Part shown: piece by piece, positions 47,668 through 56,413 of the stretch
Position numbering within the stretch: position 1 is the first letter of the stretch
Layout: each line of letters starts with the position of its first letter
From: JBKCUI01 sp052161605
GTDB lineage: Bacteria > Planctomycetota > Planctomycetia > Pirellulales > Pirellulaceae
DNA length: 64,000 bases
Assembly: GCA_052161605.1 (NCBI GenBank)
Contig: CP197409.1
Strand: one strand, 5' to 3'
Translations under genes and position numbers: made by a program
Notes under the pieces: model-generated
Database searches by the model: none
The model's input: the letters and a program-made list of their open reading frames with translations, nothing else
What the model was told of the DNA's origin: nothing

Positions 47668-49652
47668 AACTCCTAAGAGATGGCTTTAGCGACTTAGCGA
47701 TACGTGCGGTATCTGTCGCAATGCTTTTTGCATGTTACCCTTGCGCGTTGCAGCCATCTTATGGACAAGAGCTTAAGCCACTAGAGTATAACAACCCAGG
47801 TTTGGTCGTAGACTTGGGGGTTGGGCTTTGGGCATGGCCGATCCCTTGGGACGTCGACCAAGATGGTGACATGGACTTGATTGTCTCTTGCCCCGACAAA
47901 CCTTCTAACGGAGTATGGTACTTTGAAAATCGGCAGGGGGACACCAAGCTGCCTGTGTTCGAACCTGCCAAAAAATTAAGTGGCACTGTTCACTATGTCA
48001 TGCCCAGCTACGTCGATGATGGTGTTCGCATCTTGTCACCAGGAGTCGAATACGATCGTTTTTTGTCGGTCGGCATAGACTCAAAGAAAAAGCTCCCGAT
48101 CGAGCCTGCGTTTCACAAGCCATTGGGAACACAACCCAAGGGCCCAAAGGTGCGTCACAACCAGTGGCGGTATGTGGATTTTAACGGCGATGGACGCCTG
48201 GATCTGACCGTTGGCATTGAGGATTGGAGCGACTACGGCTGGGACGATGCCTGGGACGCGCGTGGCAACTGGACCAACGGGCCATTACACGGCTGGATCT
48301 ACGTTTTTATCAACAAGGGGACAACCGAGCAGCCCCAGTACGATGCTCCGTTCCGTTTGCAAGCTGCCGGAAAGGATCTCGAAGTTTACGGCTGTCCGTC
48401 TCAGAACTTCGAAGACTTTGATAATGACGGAGACTTAGATTTAATCTGCGGGGAGTTTCTGGATGGCTTCACCTACTTCGAAAATATAGGGAGCCGCCAT
48501 GAACCGATCTATGCCGAGGGGGTAACCATTAGGGCTCGCGATGGGCAGCCATTAAAGATGGATTTGCAAATGATTGTGCCGATTGCCTTCGACTGGGACC
48601 GCGATGGGGATTTTGATTTGATTGTCGGCGACGAAGATGGGCGGGTTGCTTTTGTCGAGAACATTGGACTTGTCGGCGGTAAACCGACCTTTGAAGCGCC
48701 GGTCTACTTTCAGCAATACGCCGACACCCTCAAATGCGGTGCCTTAGCCACACCGGTTGGAGTTGACTGGGATGGGGATGGTGATATCGACATCGTCTGC
48801 GGGAATACAGCTGGCTATATCGAATACTTTGAAAACCTGAGCGGTCCAGGAGTGTTTCCGCCCAAATGGGCTAGACCGGTGCGGCTCGATTCCGAAGGAG
48901 AAACGTTTCGCGTCATGGCTGGCCCCAACGGCAGCATCCAAGGGCCGGCAGAAGCCAAGTGGGGCTATACGACTTTGAGCGTTGCCGACTGGGATCACGA
49001 TGGATTGCAAGACATTGTATTCAACTCCATCCTGGGAAAAGTATCCTGGATGAAGAACACAGGATCCGTGGGTTCTCCTAAGCTGTCGAAACCGATGCCG
49101 ATTGAAGTCGAGTGGGTCGACGACCAGCCCGAATTGGCTTGGGGGTGGCTCAAGCCGACAGGCAAGGAGTTACTGACGCAATGGCGTACGACTCCGTGCG
49201 TCTTTGATGTGAACCGGGACGGACGAAACGACTTAGTGATGCTCGATCACGAAGGATACTTGGCGGTCTTTGAGCGTTACGAACAAGACGGAGTCTTGCG
49301 TTTGCGAGCGCCAGCGCGACGGATTTTAGAGCAAAATGGTGCGCCGATGCGTTTAAATGCAGGTGAAGCTGGCAGGAGCGGGCGTCGCAAGCTTTCCATA
49401 ACCGACTGGAATGGAGATGGGTTGTTTGATTTGTTATTGAATTCGGCGAATGCGGATCTATGGGTACAGACGGCGGAGCGATCGGGAGCTTGGCACATGC
49501 AACGGATTGGACCACTCAACGAGCGAAACATCGAGGGTCACGATGTTAGTCCAACGACGGTAGATTTTGACGGGGACGGCATCCCCGACTTCCTAGGCGG
49601 TGCCGAAGACGGCCGCCTTTACTATCTTAAAAACCCAAGAAGCAGTCAGTAG
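47664..49652 (+). CDS. Secreted FG-GAP/VCBS-repeat beta-propeller protein
   Basis: 662 aa. A signal peptide (about residues 15-32) is followed by repeats carrying the calcium-binding DxDxDGxxD pattern: DVDQDGDMDLIV, DFNGDGRLDLTV, DFDNDGDLDLIC, DWDRDGDFDLIV, DWDGDGDIDIVC, DWDHDGLQDIVF, DVNRDGRNDLVM, DWNGDGLFDLLL and DFDGDGIPDFLG. This gives a seven- or eight-bladed integrin-alpha-like propeller. No other domain is visible. Overlap with the aldolase gene suggests a shared task, perhaps binding or processing a glycan whose sugar acids the aldolase cleaves; this is inference. Confidence 0.75.
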   Translation: MKLLRDGFSDLAIRAVSVAMLFACYPCALQPSYGQELKPLEYNNPGLVVDLGVGLWAWPIPWDVDQDGDMDLIVSCPDKPSNGVWYFENRQGDTKLPVFEPAKKLSGTVHYVMPSYVDDGVRILSPGVEYDRFLSVGIDSKKKLPIEPAFHKPLGTQPKGPKVRHNQWRYVDFNGDGRLDLTVGIEDWSDYGWDDAWDARGNWTNGPLHGWIYVFINKGTTEQPQYDAPFRLQAAGKDLEVYGCPSQNFEDFDNDGDLDLICGEFLDGFTYFENIGSRHEPIYAEGVTIRARDGQPLKMDLQMIVPIAFDWDRDGDFDLIVGDEDGRVAFVENIGLVGGKPTFEAPVYFQQYADTLKCGALATPVGVDWDGDGDIDIVCGNTAGYIEYFENLSGPGVFPPKWARPVRLDSEGETFRVMAGPNGSIQGPAEAKWGYTTLSVADWDHDGLQDIVFNSILGKVSWMKNTGSVGSPKLSKPMPIEVEWVDDQPELAWGWLKPTGKELLTQWRTTPCVFDVNRDGRNDLVMLDHEGYLAVFERYEQDGVLRLRAPARRILEQNGAPMRLNAGEAGRSGRRKLSITDWNGDGLFDLLLNSANADLWVQTAERSGAWHMQRIGPLNERNIEGHDVSPTTVDFDGDGIPDFLGGAEDGRLYYLKNPRSSQ

Positions 49653-49678
49653 AGTCTAAAAGTTCGAACCATTTGGTA

Positions 49679-52369
49679 CTATTTTGGATCTTCGATCCTT
49701 AGGATCCAATCCAGCAAATGGTACTGGATACCGTCAATCTCGATGACAATACGGACATCATACAGCCCTAATTGCGCTTGCTTGGGGATGAAGCTAATCG
49801 TGCCAGAGTTTTCGTTTATCGTCATACCAGGAACCTTCCTCACCAGAACGAACTTTGCTTTCCACTCCTGTCGAAGAGTTACTTCAGGCGTGAATCGCAA
49901 CTCGTCTCCTACTTTTACAACATTTGGTGGTTTGCTATCTGGGCTTAGAGTGGGGGTCCAATTCGCTGGTATCCGAGGTTTCGATTCCTCCAGCAATGGG
50001 TTGTTGTCCGACGACTGCTCAGCAACCAATGCTGTATCCATTTGCACAAGTTGTTCGTTGGTTCCGCAGGGAATCATCACCCAGCCTCGCTTTCCTCGTA
50101 GCGACTGCCGGACAAGCAAAACCTCTCTTCCTGGAACGTAAGTCAACTCGCCCGTTAATTGGTTAGCGTCGATCCCCCGGCCGATCTCCCTCGCGAGATA
50201 GAATTTTTCGAATCGGATAGTCCGGAGAACCCTGTTGCTACGACGTTCGATGTATAGAACATCCCAGGAGTAATCTTCGGCCGTGTTCCCGGGCTTTATT
50301 GCTGCTGACAGAAAAAGGTTATGCTCTGGGATGTGGTTAAAAATGATACCAGGGATCGTGGCAATGTAGGACTTAAGATCTCCTGAGAAAAGCAATGTCT
50401 CATGCATGTATGAGGATGAATCTGACTTTCCGGCATTTGCATTTCTGTTCTTAGTGGAGACAGGAATTAAAACGTTCTTCTTATCGTCGGTAAGAATGGC
50501 TCGACCATGGTCTTGATGTTTTCCCAACCCCAATCGAGCGAGTTCCGGGAGAATGTCCAAACTGGTGAATTTGCCGGAATTGATAGCAACGAGTCGTGGA
50601 ATAGCATGAGGACTTGATTTTTCATTCTGCTCGATAGCAAGTCCTGCCCCCAAAGGAAAGATGTAGTTCGTGGCCCTTGCAGTTGCAACATGAAGTGGGG
50701 AGCTATCCGGCTTAAGAAAATAGAGCCTCTCAATCGACCACTCGTCATGCCCCCAAATAGACATCACGCTACCATCGGGACCGCGACCAAGCAAACGTTT
50801 GGGGGCGAAGCTCGACGCATCCGAATCCCAGATCGATCGGATGGAAGAAGTCATTTTCTTCTCCGAATGCAAATCGATAAATGTAACGACTCTACTTTTG
50901 TTGGAAGCGACGACCAAAGAATCGGCATCACACCAAATCGAAACAGGATCCGGGGGGACGGCGATAGTTCGCTCAATCGTAAAATCAGTTGTATTCAAAA
51001 CATAGACGTTAGGATCTGACTCTTGGATTAAAAACACGTGAGTTCCATGCGGATGACTAACCGCCTGGAGTGGTTCAGCGTCGCCTAGCGTTAAAAAGCT
51101 CGTTTGCACAAAGATTGTTTCTGAGGGAGGTGACGAGGAGTCTGAAGCTTTCTTTTCGACCTGTTTGAAATTGGGAGAAAACGGAGTAGGGAGCGAAACT
51201 TGTGGCGTTTGCTTTCTGGCTTGCTGCTCTGCGTATTGGTGTATTCGTGCCTCAAGTGTCGCGACCAACTTTTGTGAGTAAGGGCCCTGCGAAATTCGGT
51301 TTAGTTGCGCCACATCCACTCGTACCCCAGGGGAACTTTCGGAAGCATCGTCTTTCCTTTTGCTGGCCTTTTCCGTTTTTCGCAGCATTCCTGCACTGGA
51401 AACAAGATAAGGGCCGTCCTGTCGTTCTCCCCGACTACCTTTAATGATTACATACCCTGACAAAGTACTATCTCGAGATTTTAATGACAGCGTTTGAAAA
51501 TCGACGTTAGCTTCAAAGCCACCATCAGCTTCTCTTCGCTCGAAAGGTATGAGTATCCGTTCTCGCTCGGATTGGTCGGTGGAGGATTTCCAGGCCTCGA
51601 ACTGCACGGAAGACACGTTTTTGATGGGATCGGCCAAGGTGAGCTTTATCGTTACGACATTCTGGTTCGATTCCGATGGTACGCATTCGAAGCTTGAAAC
51701 GAATCCAATAACTTCACGCTCAATCACGGAGCATGGTACAAAGCTTCCTTCCGAAGATCGTGAACGCATCCCCACAAGCTTACCGGTCGTGGAGACGACG
51801 AGTAATGGGCGGATCCTGGATGAAGATGGCTGCTCAAAAGAGAATCCTAAAATTTCACCCGATACATGCCGTTGGAGTTTACTCAACGTCGCCGATTTCC
51901 ATTCGAATTGTGCGTTTTCATTTAACTGAACGCAATAGACAGTATCACCATTCTTGAGTTGCGAACCATCTTCGATCTGCAACAATCCAACCTTCTCGGG
52001 TTCGAGTAAATTTACAAAGGCGGAGCTGTAACTTGTTCCTGCGGAAACGATTCGGGCCGCAACGGTTGGTGAATTTCCGAGGGAGCTTCCGAGTTGATTC
52101 GCCAGTATCACTTCCATACGTTTTCGTTTACTTCGTTCCAGCTCTTTTGCGATCTCAAGTCCATGAAACACCGCGATATCCTCGAAAATCATTACGCCAA
52201 TGTCGGCGGATGCAGGATTAGTCCCTCGGAATAGGATCGAATCTTCAACCCGTTTTCGAAGATCATTGGATGGCGAATCCGTCGTGCCTTGCAAGGCATG
52301 CACTGTAGGTAGTCCCCCCCAAATACAGGCCGTTGTAAGCAAGACGTGAAGGCACATTCTGCGCAACAT
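49679..52369 (-). CDS. Exported protein: protease-like N-terminal region, beta-propeller, C-terminal Ig-like domain
   Basis: 896 aa with a signal peptide (about 1-25). Residues about 45-220 resemble a trypsin-like barrel without its catalytic residues: the end reads RPLLVVSTTGKLVGM where the protease at 54203 has GNSGGPLLNSDGMVIGI, so the serine is lost. A middle helical/linker part (about 320-420) contains a coiled segment. A propeller (about 430-780) is parallel to that of the next gene (DPVSIWCDADSLVVASNKSR). The last 100 residues form an Ig/cadherin-like domain (VPGMTINENSGTISFIP). It is second in a two-gene leftward operon; 3 bases separate it from the first gene. I know no named family for this layout. 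Confidence 0.6.
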   Translation of the reverse strand: MLRRMCLHVLLTTACIWGGLPTVHALQGTTDSPSNDLRKRVEDSILFRGTNPASADIGVMIFEDIAVFHGLEIAKELERSKRKRMEVILANQLGSSLGNSPTVAARIVSAGTSYSSAFVNLLEPEKVGLLQIEDGSQLKNGDTVYCVQLNENAQFEWKSATLSKLQRHVSGEILGFSFEQPSSSRIRPLLVVSTTGKLVGMRSRSSEGSFVPCSVIEREVIGFVSSFECVPSESNQNVVTIKLTLADPIKNVSSVQFEAWKSSTDQSERERILIPFERREADGGFEANVDFQTLSLKSRDSTLSGYVIIKGSRGERQDGPYLVSSAGMLRKTEKASKRKDDASESSPGVRVDVAQLNRISQGPYSQKLVATLEARIHQYAEQQARKQTPQVSLPTPFSPNFKQVEKKASDSSSPPSETIFVQTSFLTLGDAEPLQAVSHPHGTHVFLIQESDPNVYVLNTTDFTIERTIAVPPDPVSIWCDADSLVVASNKSRVVTFIDLHSEKKMTSSIRSIWDSDASSFAPKRLLGRGPDGSVMSIWGHDEWSIERLYFLKPDSSPLHVATARATNYIFPLGAGLAIEQNEKSSPHAIPRLVAINSGKFTSLDILPELARLGLGKHQDHGRAILTDDKKNVLIPVSTKNRNANAGKSDSSSYMHETLLFSGDLKSYIATIPGIIFNHIPEHNLFLSAAIKPGNTAEDYSWDVLYIERRSNRVLRTIRFEKFYLAREIGRGIDANQLTGELTYVPGREVLLVRQSLRGKRGWVMIPCGTNEQLVQMDTALVAEQSSDNNPLLEESKPRIPANWTPTLSPDSKPPNVVKVGDELRFTPEVTLRQEWKAKFVLVRKVPGMTINENSGTISFIPKQAQLGLYDVRIVIEIDGIQYHLLDWILRIEDPK

Positions 52370-52372
52370 AAG

Positions 52373-53923
52373 CTATTCCTCGATGACTTCGAAAACCCAT
52401 TGTTTCAACTGAACTTGTTGCCCGTCAACCTTACAGGAGATCTCGGCTCGACACTCTCCAACATTAACAGCGTTAGGTACGAAAACGAGTAAACCAGAAT
52501 CGGTACTTACTTTCATACCGGGAGGACCTTCGACAAGAACGAATGTTGCTCGACTGGACGATGGAAGATTCTCCATATCAAGTTTCACTTCGAATCTGGT
52601 GCCAACTTTAATGCGACTTGGTAGAGTTGTTCGCAACCTTGCAGCAGCATTTGACTCTCCAGTAACAGCCGACTTCAGGAGTGGTCCACAACGAACATAC
52701 CACCACTGCTTGGAATCTCGAACTTTTGCTTTAAAAAAGAGCATTTCATGCCCCGGCACATATCGGAAATCCAAATGAGAACGAGGCAGCGACCTAATGT
52801 CATCCGTTTTCCCAAAGCTGACTATTCGAAGTAATTCCATAGTGACTGCATCGTAAAAATGGATACTAAAGTCTGGCGCAGATTGGCCGGGTCTTATGCG
52901 AGGCGTCTCCACCGTTAGCAGCATACCATTGGACTCTTGGATTGCGAGCCCCGTGAGCCTACCATACTGTGAATCCAAACGTTGGCTAAGAACAAAGGTC
53001 TCGGTTTGATCACCATCGAATGCTCTATCGGGAATGGATACATATCGAGGCAACAGACAGAGCTCGCTGTCTCGTGCTAAGAATATGGTTCCGTGGTCTG
53101 TTTTCGTTGATGGAAAGAGGCGTGCTTCCTTGCGCAAATTTCCGATGACTTCTGAACGCACAAAGACGGGCCCATAGCTAGGACGAAACAACTCGCCCTG
53201 AAAAGTCAAAACCGCACCATCGCGAAGAAAACAGCACGAATCCATCGGAGCATATCCATGGTACGATGCATTTAGATTTTCGCCAATCAAATACACGTGT
53301 CGCTCTGCATCCTGATAAAACGTATCCGATCTCCTCCATAGCGTGATCAGCGATCCGTCGGGAGCTCGACCGACAATCCTACTGGGAGCTAGATCGTTAG
53401 AATTCTTGACCGTCGCCGCAAAGGTTGCTTCCAGACTGTCGACATCAAAAAACGTAACCACTTTAGATTCATCACAAGCCACTGCGAGGCGACTGGAATC
53501 GCACCAGAGACTGACGGGATAACGTGGGCAAACAACTTCTGCAACTTGTTGAAAGTCTTCAGTCGAGAGCACCTGGATGGTCGATTCATTTTGAATGATG
53601 ACAAACAAGAATTTACCATTTGGACTCGGACACATATCCAAAACCTGCTTGTCGCCTAAGCGGAACGGCTCAACCGCACTACTTGCGTATTGATAAGCCG
53701 TTCCTTGTTCGGTGGTAAGAAGCTTGGATGGCAATTCTTTTCGCTTTGATTCAACGACTTCCACTTTTGGAAGGATCGCGGGATTCTTAAACCTCTTTTC
53801 CAATTCTTGAGTAATGGATGGGGCCAAGGTAACATCAGAGGCTTCTTCAGGCTCTTGACACCTCGCGATATTCGCAACAAGAACGAATGCGATTGTGACC
53901 GCTATTGATGAGTGTCTACACAT
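52373..53923 (-). CDS. Exported beta-propeller protein with C-terminal Ig-like domain (paralogue of the next gene's C-terminal half)
   Basis: 516 aa with a signal peptide (about 1-23, ending near ANIARC). From about residue 80 it is a WD-like propeller (SPNGKFLFVIIQNESTIQVL, YPVSLWCDSSRLAVACDES). The last 90 residues form an Ig/cadherin-like domain (GPPGMKVSTDSGLLVFVP). It closely follows the C-terminal half of the protein encoded at 49679-52369, so the two arose by duplication, with the protease-like N-terminal part gained or lost. It is the first gene of the leftward operon, divergent from the serine-protease operon, 279 bases away. Confidence 0.6.
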   Translation of the reverse strand: MCRHSSIAVTIAFVLVANIARCQEPEEASDVTLAPSITQELEKRFKNPAILPKVEVVESKRKELPSKLLTTEQGTAYQYASSAVEPFRLGDKQVLDMCPSPNGKFLFVIIQNESTIQVLSTEDFQQVAEVVCPRYPVSLWCDSSRLAVACDESKVVTFFDVDSLEATFAATVKNSNDLAPSRIVGRAPDGSLITLWRRSDTFYQDAERHVYLIGENLNASYHGYAPMDSCCFLRDGAVLTFQGELFRPSYGPVFVRSEVIGNLRKEARLFPSTKTDHGTIFLARDSELCLLPRYVSIPDRAFDGDQTETFVLSQRLDSQYGRLTGLAIQESNGMLLTVETPRIRPGQSAPDFSIHFYDAVTMELLRIVSFGKTDDIRSLPRSHLDFRYVPGHEMLFFKAKVRDSKQWWYVRCGPLLKSAVTGESNAAARLRTTLPSRIKVGTRFEVKLDMENLPSSSRATFVLVEGPPGMKVSTDSGLLVFVPNAVNVGECRAEISCKVDGQQVQLKQWVFEVIEE

Positions 53924-54128
53924 GGGGAGTTAGCTCGTTGGTTCGGCGCGGCGTGGCTAGGTCAATCAAGCTGTGGACATCCGCCACCCTAGACTGTTGT
54001 AATGTATCACAGCGTTAAACTGTTCGCGAGAATTTTTTGTGAATTCAGCCCAGGGTGAAAAGAGAGCATTTCAGTCTCGTCTTAGATAAACGAATTGCAT
54101 CCGAGGTAGACGGGTGCCCAAGAGCCGC

Positions 54129-54157
54129 TTGGAATCTTAATCTAAAGACATTATAAT
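54129..54157 (+). promoter_or_regulatory. Sigma-70-type promoter of the protease operon
   Basis: TTGGAA (54129-54134) and TATAAT (54152-54157) are separated by 17 bases. The -10 is the exact consensus and the -35 matches 4 of 6. Transcription would start near 54164, about 40 bases before the protease start, which carries a GGGAG ribosome site. This is the clearest promoter in the window and should be read by the RpoD encoded at 1648. Confidence 0.7.
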
Positions 54158-54202
54158 CAGGGACTGGGTAGCCAAATATGCCGGTCTAAACGGGAGCCAA
54201 AT

Positions 54203-56413
54203 GTGTCTTTATCCTTTCCGCCGCTTGGCCTGACAGCGTTGTCGTTCGCCCTATGCCTTTGCTTGGTATGGATAGCGTCTGCTGCGACTTTGGATTGCCA
54301 TGCTCAGGAAATCAATGTACCTCACATCAAAGAGGTCACGGTATTCATCAAGGCCGACAATCAGTGCGGGTCGGGATTCTTGATCGAGAGATGGGATTCT
54401 GGCGGATTGATTGCGACTAATGCTCACGTTGTTATGGGAGACCAATGCCCTAAAGATTTAGAAATCGTTTTCCACAACGGTCAGAGTTCGGAACTTAAGT
54501 TGAAAGGAAAATTGATGTCTTGCGATCCTATTGAAGACATTGCCTTGATTCAAGTTCGTTCGGAAAGGTTACCAAAACCACTCGAAATTGCCGCAGTCGA
54601 AAAACTTGAGGAGTTGCAAACGGTCTTCTTCGCGGGATTTCCATTGGGCAACCGACTTAGCACGGAGAGGCAATCCAATCCAGAGGTGACCGTAAGCACC
54701 GGAAAGATCTCCAGCCTTAGACGCCGAATCATTGCCCGAACCAACACGATCCAAATTGACGCTAGTGCATATCCTGGTAACAGCGGTGGACCGCTTCTTA
54801 ATTCCGATGGGATGGTGATCGGAATTATCACCGCCAAAATTGAAACGACGAGTATCGTCTTTGCGCAAACGGTAGACAAGCTATTAGACAGAGTTCGCGG
54901 TGCAGGCGTATGCGTCGGAGTTGCTCGACTTTCGGGTGATTCATCAAGGACAAATCGTTACGTTTTGAGAGGCCTGTTATCGGATCCTTATGGACGGCTG
55001 AAGTCGGCGGAAGTTCGGGTTATCAACTCGCAAGACATCGAAAGATTAGCTCCAACTCTTTCGGAAAAGGATTCCTGGCCGATATTCCCTAGCTTAAGTG
55101 TCTTACCAATTGATTGGCAGGGTGTCTTTTTTCGAAGCCAAGAGTCCTTTCTGGCGGATCAATTTGCTAACGTTGTCTCTGGCACGTCTGATTTTTCCAA
55201 CACGACCGTCCAGATTGTCTGTAATCGAAAAGATGATTCTCAGTTTGTTTCACCTCCAATGAAGATTACAAACTTACTCGACGACGGGACGTTTCGACTG
55301 AATCGGTCGAAGGATGTGCCCGACGAAAAAGGACAGGAGATCCCATGGCCGAGCTATAAATCTGCCTTAACCGGACCGAGCGACTGGGAGGACACCATCG
55401 TCGAAAGGGAAAGCCCAGAAACCGCGTTCCACGTTGGCCAAACAAAGACAACTAGCATCCTGTCAGCTTCGATCGCGACCTCTCCCCTGATGATTAACGG
55501 AATCGAATTTAGAAAAATTCCAGTAGTTGGTCTCGACGTCTTACCCAACTTGCTCTGGTCCGCTGACGGAAGGTATTTGTTTTGGCTAGAACGCAATGGA
55601 ACCTTGAATCGGATAAACTATCCCGAGGGAGATGACTTGCGATCAGTATCCTTTGGCGACCCTGCTACGTCATTGGCGATCTGCAAACAAGGAGTTGTTG
55701 TCTCCGCTCCAAAAAAACGCTCGGTGTTTTTGGTTTCTCCTACCGAACTGCGAGTCGAGAAATCTATCACCGACCTACCCGATCACACGCGGATGTTGGC
55801 CTCACCAACTATCAATTTAGTCTGGCTCGAAACACACAATGAGCAATTGAGATGTCTTCGTCTGGACTTCGAAGATGAAAAGTCACGGGACGTCTGGGAA
55901 CCATTTCATGGGTTGGAAGCAGGAGCCGATACAAAGTTCGTTCGCCAAAAAGAAGTACTATATGGCGATGGCCCCGAAATTGTTTTTTACCGGTTAAAGA
56001 ACGGCGTCCTTCCACAAGTTCCAAATTTTCGTTTACCGCCCCCAATATCAGGGCAATCGGTCCGAATCGAGTTGAGCCCGACTGCAGACAAGGCAGTGAT
56101 GATGTATTACGATGATCTGGCTAAATCCAATGTACTCAGAATGTATAGTACTTTGGCTTGGGAATCGCCCGTTTGGGAAACAAGACTGGATGGTGCAGTA
56201 GTGCAGTCATTTTCTGTGGCTTGGGACAACATGTGGGTTCTAGTTGCTCTCCAGGACCGAAGACTCCATTCGTTTCAAGAAGCACAAAACCAATGGGCCG
56301 AAATCAGATTACCAAACGGCAAACAAGAGGTTCTATGTATTTCCCCCCATCCGAACTCTCAAACGCTGGCCGTTCTTACGTCACGGGGGATTTACTGGGG
56401 AGCTCGGCCATGA
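54203..56413 (+). CDS. Exported trypsin-like serine protease fused to a beta-propeller region
   Basis: 736 aa from a GTG at 54203 with GGGAG before it. A signal peptide (about residues 10-33, ending near DCHAQ) leads to an HtrA/DegP-like protease domain (about 40-235) with an intact triad: histidine in TNAHVVMG, aspartate in IEDIALIQV, serine in YPGNSGGPLL. There is no PDZ domain, unlike DegP. Residues about 240-420 are unassigned and beta-rich; from about 430 a propeller-like region follows (LPNLLWSADGRYLFWLERNG). It is first of four genes reading rightward; its stop overlaps the next start by four bases (ATGA). It would cut proteins in the periplasm or at the surface; the target is unknown. 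Confidence 0.78.
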   Translation: MSLSFPPLGLTALSFALCLCLVWIASAATLDCHAQEINVPHIKEVTVFIKADNQCGSGFLIERWDSGGLIATNAHVVMGDQCPKDLEIVFHNGQSSELKLKGKLMSCDPIEDIALIQVRSERLPKPLEIAAVEKLEELQTVFFAGFPLGNRLSTERQSNPEVTVSTGKISSLRRRIIARTNTIQIDASAYPGNSGGPLLNSDGMVIGIITAKIETTSIVFAQTVDKLLDRVRGAGVCVGVARLSGDSSRTNRYVLRGLLSDPYGRLKSAEVRVINSQDIERLAPTLSEKDSWPIFPSLSVLPIDWQGVFFRSQESFLADQFANVVSGTSDFSNTTVQIVCNRKDDSQFVSPPMKITNLLDDGTFRLNRSKDVPDEKGQEIPWPSYKSALTGPSDWEDTIVERESPETAFHVGQTKTTSILSASIATSPLMINGIEFRKIPVVGLDVLPNLLWSADGRYLFWLERNGTLNRINYPEGDDLRSVSFGDPATSLAICKQGVVVSAPKKRSVFLVSPTELRVEKSITDLPDHTRMLASPTINLVWLETHNEQLRCLRLDFEDEKSRDVWEPFHGLEAGADTKFVRQKEVLYGDGPEIVFYRLKNGVLPQVPNFRLPPPISGQSVRIELSPTADKAVMMYYDDLAKSNVLRMYSTLAWESPVWETRLDGAVVQSFSVAWDNMWVLVALQDRRLHSFQEAQNQWAEIRLPNGKQEVLCISPHPNSQTLAVLTSRGIYWGARP

